Source: Poriferisodalis sp965215815 (GTDB lineage: Bacteria; Actinomycetota; Acidimicrobiia; Acidimicrobiales; Poriferisodalaceae). Taken from it: a DNA stretch of 64,000 nucleotides. Under the pieces are notes generated by a model. The model ran no database searches. It was not told the origin of the DNA and was given only the letters and a program-made list of their open reading frames with translations. This document shows positions 60,701 to 64,000 of the stretch, piece after piece. Position 1 is the first letter of the stretch; every line of letters begins with the position of its first letter. The stretch is from positions 2,418,001-2,482,000 of the forward strand of contig NZ_CBDCEO010000013.1 in assembly GCF_965215815.1 (NCBI RefSeq), read 5' to 3'. Both the position numbers and the translations under genes were made by a program.

Positions 60701-63700
60701 CGGTTCCGGCTGCTGTTCCTGTCGAGCACGGAGCGCAACGCCTCATCCACGGACATCTCGGCGTACAACGGCTTCGTGCAGGACCTGGCGGCTGCGGGTC
60801 ACGCGGACATCCAGGCCTACGGCTCGCAGTTCCGTGCGGTGGGCTGCACCTCGGCGGTGGACGCGGTCGCCAACACGGGAACGCAGGGAACGGGGGTGCC
60901 GATCTACTGGCTGGGGGGCGCGAAGGCGGCCGACGGCTACGCGGACTTCTACGACAATACCTGGGCCGAGGAGGTGACCGTAAGGGACGAGTCGGGCACG
61001 TCCGTCACCATTCCCCACACCACCAGCGACTATGTCGCCTGGGTTGGCTGCGAAGCCGACGGAACACAAGGGATGGACGGCTCTAACTCGATTGCTTTGG
61101 GAGCCACGCAGTCGGGGATTGGAGCGCTCAACAACGCCGGTTCCGGTGGCCCCTTGAACCGGAACGATTCAACGGATCCGAAGGCAAGCCAGAACTACCT
61201 CTACGGCCTCTCGCCGATCTTCGCGGTAGTCGAGCCGCCGCCGGTGGTGGTCGATCCCGAGGTCGTGGTGACGGTGTCGTTCGGGCAGGCGTCCTACACG
61301 GTTGCTGAGGGCGGGACGCAGCCGGTGGCGGTGACGCTGAGCGTGGACCCGGTGCGCTCGGTGGTCATTCCGGTCACGGCGACGAGCCAGGGCGGGGCGG
61401 ACGCCGCCGATTATTCGGGCGTCCCGGCGAGCGTGACGTTCGCGAGTGGTGAGACGTCGAAGATGTTCACGTTCTCTGCGACGCAGGACGTGGTGGACGA
61501 CGACGGGGAGAGCGTGCGGCTCGGCTTCGGCGCGAGCTTGCCGAGCGGGGTGCTGGCGGGAGCGGGGGCCGTTGTCAGCATCGATGATGACGACGATCCG
61601 CTGGTGACGGTGTCGTTCGGTCAGGCGTCCTACGGGGTGGCTGAGGGCGGCACTGTTGAGGTTGCTGTCAACCTGAGCGTGAACCCCGAGCGCACGGTGG
61701 TCATTCCGGTCACGGCGACGAGCCAGGGCGGGGCGGACGCCGCCGATTATTCGGGCGTCCCGGCGAGCGTGACGTTCGCGAGCGGTGAGACGTCGAAGAC
61801 ATTTACGTTCTCTGCGACGCAGGACGTGGTGGACGACGACGGGGAGAGCGTGCGGCTCGGCTTCGGCGCGAGCCTGCCGAGCGGGGTGCTGGCGGGAGCA
61901 GGGGCCGTTGTCAGCATCGACGACGACGACGGGCCCGGAGTGACGGTCTCCAGAGCCTTGGTGAGCATCGCGGAGGGCGGTTCGGGCATGTACACCATTG
62001 TGCTGGACAGCCAGCCCACCGCCGATGTGACCGTGACCGTCAACGACCCCACCGACAACGCCGAGGTGACTGCGGACCCGGCCGGTCTGACGTTCTCGTC
62101 GAGCGACTGGGGCTCGCCGAAGACGGTGGTGGTGAACGCCGCGCAGGACGCCGATTCGAGCGACGACACAGCCACCGTGACCCACACTGTCACCTCCACC
62201 GACACCAGCTACAGCGGCGCCCCAGTTCGCAGCGTGCTGGTGCGGGTGGCCGACGACGACGTGGTGCCGGTGGCGGTGACCTTCGGGCAGGCGTCCTACA
62301 CCGTTGTTGAGGGCGGCACTGTTGAGGTTGCTGTCAACCTGAGCGTGGACCCGCAGCGCACGGTGGTCATTCCGGTGACGGCGACGAACCGGGGCGGGGC
62401 GGATGCCGCCGATTATTCGGGCGTCCCGGCGAGCGTGACGTTCGCCAGTGGTGAGACGTCGAAGACGTTCACGTTCTCTGCGACGCAGGACAGCGTGGTC
62501 GACAGCGGGGAGAGCGTGGGGCTCGCCTTCGGGACGCTGCCCAGCGGGGTGAACGCGGGGCCGACGGTCGAAGTCACCGTCAGCATCACCGATAGCGGCA
62601 GTGGCAGCGGCAGTGGTGGTGGCGGGACCAGCGGTGGCGGCGGCAGTAGCGGTGGCGGTGGCCGTGGCGGCGGTGGCGGGAGCAGTGGCGGCACGACAGG
62701 CCGCGACCCGAATCTGGTCGAGGGCCCGAAGACCACGCGCACGGTGGCGGAGAACATGGAACCGGGGACTGCGGTGGGTGCTCCGGTGGCGGCGAATGAT
62801 CCCGACGGCGGGAGGCTGAGCTACTACCTCGCCGACACCGGTCCAGACGCCGAGTCGTTCACGATCGAAGAGGCAACCGGTCAGTTGCGGACCAAGGCCG
62901 TGCTGGACTACGAGCAGCAGAGCCTCTACAGCGTGTTGGTGGTCGTGGTTGACCCCGAGGGGAAAGCCGACACCATCAGGGTCGCCGTCGAGGTCATCGA
63001 CCAGGAGTCCGAGGGCCCGTACCTGGTCGAGGGCGCGCAGACCACCCGCACCGTGGCCGAGAACAAGAAGCCGGGGACTGCGGTGGGCGACCCGGTCGCG
63101 GCCAGGGACCCCGACGGCGGCAAGCTCACCTACTACCTCACCTCCACCGGCCCAGACCAGGAGTCGTTCACGATCGATGCCAGGACCGGCCAGTTGCGGA
63201 CCAAGGTGCGGCTGGACTACGAGCAGCAGAGCCTCTACAACGTGTTGGTGCTCGTGCTTGGCGCCGACGGGGAGACCGACGCCATCAAGGTCGCTATCGA
63301 GGTGACCGACCAGGAGTCCGATGCCCCGTACCTCGTCGAGGGCACCGAGACCAGGCGCAGGGTGTCCGAGAACCGCAGACCAGGGACTGCGGTGGGCACT
63401 CCGCTGAAGGCGACCGACCCGCACGGCGGGAAGCTGAGCTACTACCTCGCCGACACCGGCCGTGACCGGGGGTCGTTCACGATCGACGAGCAGACCGGCC
63501 AGTTGCGGACCGGGGTCGTGCTGGACTACGAGCAGCAGCGCCTCTACCACGTCGTGGTGCTCGTGCTTGGCAGCGACGGGGGAGCCGACGCCATCACGGT
63601 CGCCATCGAGGTGATCGACCAAGCGTCCGAGCCAACGCCTCGAAGGCCGACCGTGCCCAAGCCGGAGCCTCTGCTGCCCACATGGCCCGTGCCCGTGCTG

Positions 63701-63703
63701 TAG
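51764..63703 (+). CDS. giant secreted multi-repeat surface protein (3979 aa)
   Basis: Signal peptide ends V-G-A-Q at ~60, after an Arg-rich start (GTG 51764; other starts are possible). Residues ~66-575: beta-propeller-like repeats of the form G-L-W-S-D-G-T-T-L-W-V-A. ~578-676: Ig-like domain. ~680-740 and ~917-970: one SwmB-like strand domain split by a choice-of-anchor-like domain (~741-916). ~1102-1508: two divergent copies of a ~200-residue module. ~1536-1708: second choice-of-anchor-like domain. ~1724-3156: seven near-identical copies of the module. ~3168-3610: four Calx-beta-like domains with D-D-D-D calcium motifs. ~3611-3645: Gly/Ser linker. ~3648-3955: three cadherin-like domains. 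It ends Pro-rich without LPxTG or a membrane anchor. Probably an adhesin or matrix protein exported by SecA. Confidence 0.9.
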   Translation: MLWASVGVGVGVSSGPRRGPAQRRARRRAPLSLKLVGAAILAVALLLPSVLVIPRAVGAQSPEASDQTVYANFGISAVSEPWGLWSDGTTLWVAQDTSPNPKIHAYHLKDDTTTEADEYGTRDADKDFDVPSDEVHSLEADDDYLYGCEFSAGGGLFDSNAAGVVAWNRADRTRASSRDFAYRSGGSPDTGAGEIVLCYGSVVYGDHIYLSDSTNELHAFHLVDDPNTVADEYGTPDPERAIAMPIGGVRGLHREGDILWVTSPGHNKVYAIDMSDGTRQGHLEFDLRSETTDPHGIWSNGVTFFVVSNDKQEIHTYRPPQPTKARVDFSGTIRFSDFVDLYRLNDFPQGVWGTDETIWVSNDSFTTNNKIYAYNRNDGSRDTANDFDTLNAAGNTHVRGICSDRTTMFVADAQDDKVFAYKMSDQTRDAAKDISLASGNGDPTGVWCDGDTVWVANDGSGTNNKIYAYKRSDGTRDSAKDMDALHLSTGTGSTNASQPRGLWSNGTTMFVTDSEDEKIYAFKHSDESQDDAKNLALRSANSDARGLWFDGRALWVVDEVDNRLYVYDLPGGQDPNTPAAGLPSISGVPQRSVELTADVSGISDADGLDDAVFHYQWFRVDGTKVTEIDGATGSTYTPTDDDAGNNIKVRVVFDDDAGHREYPRTSPEVGPVSTADDVPVAITSDPGTDAIYATGDKIEVTATLDSAVEVTGTPRLKLGLGDGDTSGDRWAEYAGTVPAGVLVKNTGQNRTSTGYGLLSNIPKRAQGFTTGASVNGYTLSSIGFRFRQITPESGKLDLSSHLTATLNADDNGDPGDALCTLSNPASFTSNAVNTFDAPPTGGTDPCPTLAPSTTYFMVIERVDFDLASFNSNVTSSIQSDTGGAADWLIGNTGLFLTSGAWSHTGNQPYLIEVRGAVRSLSADVVFSYTVEAGDESDADGISVGDIALATDDVDLNGGTITVAATGEDASFSYVPLPSDSGHRVNWARPTLSGAVTSLDGTEVFLTFSEDLNGSSVAPLFIVKADGAAVTVSGRPTVSGNVVTLSLATALTSATQAVTVIYADPTTGDDSIGVEDLALNDADSFTDRPVTNRFWTVDAPAEVPANWAFVPEGLGIGDEFRVLFLTSATRDATSADIDDYNSFVQAAAAGGHAAVGGYSHGFFAVASTADVDARDNTVTTYTSPDTGVPIYWLGGDKLADGYPDFYDGSWDDETDPTDESGSAIVGRSALTQVWTGSADDGTVGPNNNFGADSSGLGTSGIDGAVVGSVPIPSGVAVGNVVPNPLFLSSSNEIGDSLSFYALSLPLVVGDALAIPADSALIPEGLSGGDRFRLLFLSSTTRDATSTDIADYNSFVQTAAAAGHADIQAHSDGFRAVASTADDDARDNTETTGTGVPIYWLAGNKVADDYADFYDGDWDDEANPTDESGSARSISTIKGRPWTGSTHAGQEHVSGGTSYALGGDGATDAVAGRISADGPSDGPLHAAFLKRSNIRPLYGLSPLLVVGKSDAVKLPPVVVQPPEVVGPPVVVTDENTVVLVKNTGQRGTAFSVLDSTSTTHAQAFTAGANAGGYGLGSIGIWLHNVADTSTAGDHLTVTLNTDDNGNPGSALCTLGDPTSFASKGLHTFKAPAAGCPRLAASRTYFVVIERVISTADAISWRVTSSPDEDAGAASGWSVWDDLHYIASDNSWSKGLDQSHLIEVNGAAVDVTPPEVVEPPPYLAPGEVPVDWSLKPAGLEAGDRFRLLFLSSTQRNGESTDIADYNGFVQGLAGAGHADIQAYGSQFRAVACTSAVDARYNTATTGTGVRIYWLGGAKAADGYADFYDGSWDEEVTVRNESGAAVTVTSNASTDSAWTGCEHDGTGGHDDVGTSGSIVLGTTQPGVGTLNYTAGSSPGPLDENDNKDPKASVNHLYGLSPVFVVMPAAPVEVAVDWALKPAGLEAGDRFRLLFLSSTMRNGESTDIADYNGFVQGLAGAGHADIQDYGSQFRAVACTAAVDARYNTATTGTGVRIYWLGGAKAADGYADFYDGSWDEEVTVRNESGAAVTVTSNASTDSAWTGCEHDGTGGIDDVGTSGSIVLGTTQPGVGTLNYTAGSSPGPLDENDNKDPKASVNHLYGLSPVFVVMPAAPVEVAVDWALKPAGLEAGDRFRLLFLSSTMRNGESTDIADYNGFVQGLAGAGHADIQAYGSQFRAVACTSAVDARYNTATTGTGVRIYWLGGAKAADGYADFYDGSWDEEVTVRNESGTAVTVTSNASTDSAWTGCEHDGTGGIDDVGTSGSVVLGTTQPGVGTLNYTAGSSPGPLDENDNKDPKASVNHLYGLSPVFAVAAAVVTPPEVVEPPPYLAPGEVPVDWSLKPAGLEAGDRFRLLFLSSTQRNAESTDIADYNSFVQGLAGAGHADIQAYGSQFRAVACTAGVDARYNTATTGTGVRIYWLGGAKAADGYADFYDGSWDEEVTVRNESGTSVTVPLVSSTYDPWSGCEHDGTEGEDGSGDPNPLGTTKPGTGQLNSIAIYGPLNTGGGGDPKASVNHLYGLSPVFVVAAAVVTPPEVVEPPPVIGSDLEVPVDWGLAPSGLEAGDRFRLLFLSSTERNGNAYDIYWYNKFVQDLAAAGHTDIQAYGSQFRAVGCTETVDAVDNTGTTGTGVPIYWLGGAKAADGYADFYDGSWDEEVTVRNESGTSVTIPFNSSTYNAWSGCEHDGTENTDNNGSIALGTTTPGYGQLNSIVAAHNGPLDFADSSDPKASLNHLYGLSPIFVVMPPSRVVPIDWALKPSGLEAGDRFRLLFLSSTERNASSTGISVYNGFVQDLAAAGHTDIQAYGSQFRAVGCTSAVDAVDNTGTTGTGVPIYWLGGAKAADGYADFYDGSWDEEVTVRDESGTSVTIPHTTSDYVAWVGCEADGTQGMDGSNSIALGATQSGIGALNNAGSGGPLNRNDSTDPKASLNYLYGLSPIFVVMPPSRVVPLDWALKPSGLEAGDRFRLLFLSSTERNASSTDISAYNGFVQDLAAAGHADIQAYGSQFRAVGCTSAVDAVANTGTQGTGVPIYWLGGAKAADGYADFYDNTWAEEVTVRDESGTSVTIPHTTSDYVAWVGCEADGTQGMDGSNSIALGATQSGIGALNNAGSGGPLNRNDSTDPKASQNYLYGLSPIFAVVEPPPVVVDPEVVVTVSFGQASYTVAEGGTQPVAVTLSVDPVRSVVIPVTATSQGGADAADYSGVPASVTFASGETSKMFTFSATQDVVDDDGESVRLGFGASLPSGVLAGAGAVVSIDDDDDPLVTVSFGQASYGVAEGGTVEVAVNLSVNPERTVVIPVTATSQGGADAADYSGVPASVTFASGETSKTFTFSATQDVVDDDGESVRLGFGASLPSGVLAGAGAVVSIDDDDGPGVTVSRALVSIAEGGSGMYTIVLDSQPTADVTVTVNDPTDNAEVTADPAGLTFSSSDWGSPKTVVVNAAQDADSSDDTATVTHTVTSTDTSYSGAPVRSVLVRVADDDVVPVAVTFGQASYTVVEGGTVEVAVNLSVDPQRTVVIPVTATNRGGADAADYSGVPASVTFASGETSKTFTFSATQDSVVDSGESVGLAFGTLPSGVNAGPTVEVTVSITDSGSGSGSGGGGTSGGGGSSGGGGRGGGGGSSGGTTGRDPNLVEGPKTTRTVAENMEPGTAVGAPVAANDPDGGRLSYYLADTGPDAESFTIEEATGQLRTKAVLDYEQQSLYSVLVVVVDPEGKADTIRVAVEVIDQESEGPYLVEGAQTTRTVAENKKPGTAVGDPVAARDPDGGKLTYYLTSTGPDQESFTIDARTGQLRTKVRLDYEQQSLYNVLVLVLGADGETDAIKVAIEVTDQESDAPYLVEGTETRRRVSENRRPGTAVGTPLKATDPHGGKLSYYLADTGRDRGSFTIDEQTGQLRTGVVLDYEQQRLYHVVVLVLGSDGGADAITVAIEVIDQASEPTPRRPTVPKPEPLLPTWPVPVL
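56932..61230 (+). repeat. seven tandem ~0.6-kb coding repeats
   Basis: The landmark GGAGGC of the L-E-A-G-D-R-F segment recurs at 56971, 57583, 58195, 58849, 59494, 60094 and 60688, giving periods of 612, 612, 654, 645, 600 and 594 bases. The first three copies and the last two are nearly identical over hundreds of bases. The differences fall mainly in the loop after WxGCEHDGT and in the linkers. Confidence 0.95.
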
Positions 63704-63724
63704 CGCGATTCCACCAAAGCTGCA

Positions 63725-64000
63725 TCAGATGATGAAGGGCAGGTTTGGCAGCGGCGATGTGGAGTTGACCAGTTCCACTTTCTTGGCAGCCGTGCGCAGG
63801 CCGTCGGGTGTGCGTCGCAGGCGGTGTGTCGCCCGTGCCGCCCACAGGCGCAGGTGCCCGGCTGCCTGGACTGCGTGCTCGTAGAGCACAAAGTTGCTGC
63901 CGACCTCGAACTCGTCGGCGTGGGCGTCGGCGTCGGTGTCGCCGTCGGTGTCTGCGTCTGCGTCGGCGCTCAGGATCTCGATGTTGGACACGACCCGGCG
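63725..64000 (-). CDS. hypothetical protein, possibly 5' partial
   Basis: A GTG start is possible at 63991, but the frame is open to the window edge, so the gene may begin outside. After S-N-I-E-I-L comes an Ala/Asp/Thr repeat region (A-D-A-D-A-D-T-D-G-D-T-D), then F-E-V-G-S-N-F-V-L-Y-E-H-A-V-Q-A-A-G-H and a basic helix. It is convergent with the giant gene, 21 bases apart. Family not recognised. Confidence 0.45.
   Translation of the reverse strand, partial: RRVVSNIEILSADADADTDGDTDADAHADEFEVGSNFVLYEHAVQAAGHLRLWAARATHRLRRTPDGLRTAAKKVELVNSTSPLPNLPFII

Noticed and set aside
61169..63622. 817-codon minus-strand frame opposite the end of the giant gene
   Set aside because: The + strand frame carries regular Calx-beta and cadherin-like repeats; the antisense frame is Arg/His-rich and repetitive only because the coding strand is.

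Overview
The window is 64 kb of high-GC DNA (except for short AT-rich intergenic islands) from an actinobacterium. Supporting lineage markers are a DUF5719 protein, a DUF222/13E12-type HNH endonuclease, an F420 (Ddn-type) nitroreductase and many GTG starts. The order DUF5719 - thioredoxin-like - ftsH - manB - Trm112 - PGI/PMI - ahcY - comF - hpf - secA - prfB - ftsEX suggests the class Acidimicrobiia, but this is inference from gene content, not a database match. No rRNA or tRNA gene, CRISPR array or transposase is visible.

1-21.6 kb is a conserved core: envelope glycosylation proteins (the end of a large membrane protein, DUF5719, a membrane protein fused to a GT2 glycosyltransferase), FtsH, a stand-alone KamA-type radical SAM enzyme, sugar-phosphate enzymes (ManB, Trm112-like, PGI/PMI), AhcY, ComF, long HPF, SecA, RF2 and FtsEX. 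21.6-33.7 kb is metabolic and accessory: enoyl-CoA hydratase, two decayed genes (a luciferase-family fragment and an internally deleted CaiB/BaiF CoA-transferase), an MFS exporter, EthD-like protein, zincin, acyl-CoA dehydrogenase, dienelactone hydrolase, a DUF222-HNH gene enclosed by terminal inverted repeats, hydrolases, and a TrpC-like protein. Within it, at 31848-32870, lies a lipoprotein whose thioredoxin motif reads W-A-P-W-[TGA]-P-T-C and is followed by a hairpin with a GGUC loop. I interpret this as a selenoprotein with a bacterial SECIS element.

33.8-41.5 kb is a mobile and decaying region: an RHH/MazF toxin-antitoxin pair, an ion-channel pseudogene, a Fic protein with competing hairpins at its start codon, a cell-wall-binding-repeat protein, several membrane proteins, a second MFS paralogue, and a formate/nitrite-channel fragment. 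41.6-48.9 kb is a minus-strand dipeptide/oligopeptide-type ABC operon (B, C, fused D-F, then a class-III aminotransferase, all translationally coupled), followed by a terminator and a separately expressed substrate-binding lipoprotein.

49-51.7 kb holds a Phd/VapC pair with an operator over its start codon, a 32-bp palindrome, small unknown genes and a run of 14 G. 51.8-63.7 kb is one 3979-residue secreted protein: beta-propeller-like N-terminus, Ig-like and nested domains, nine copies of a ~200-residue module (seven in near-identical tandem), four Calx-beta-like domains, a Gly/Ser linker and three cadherin-like domains.
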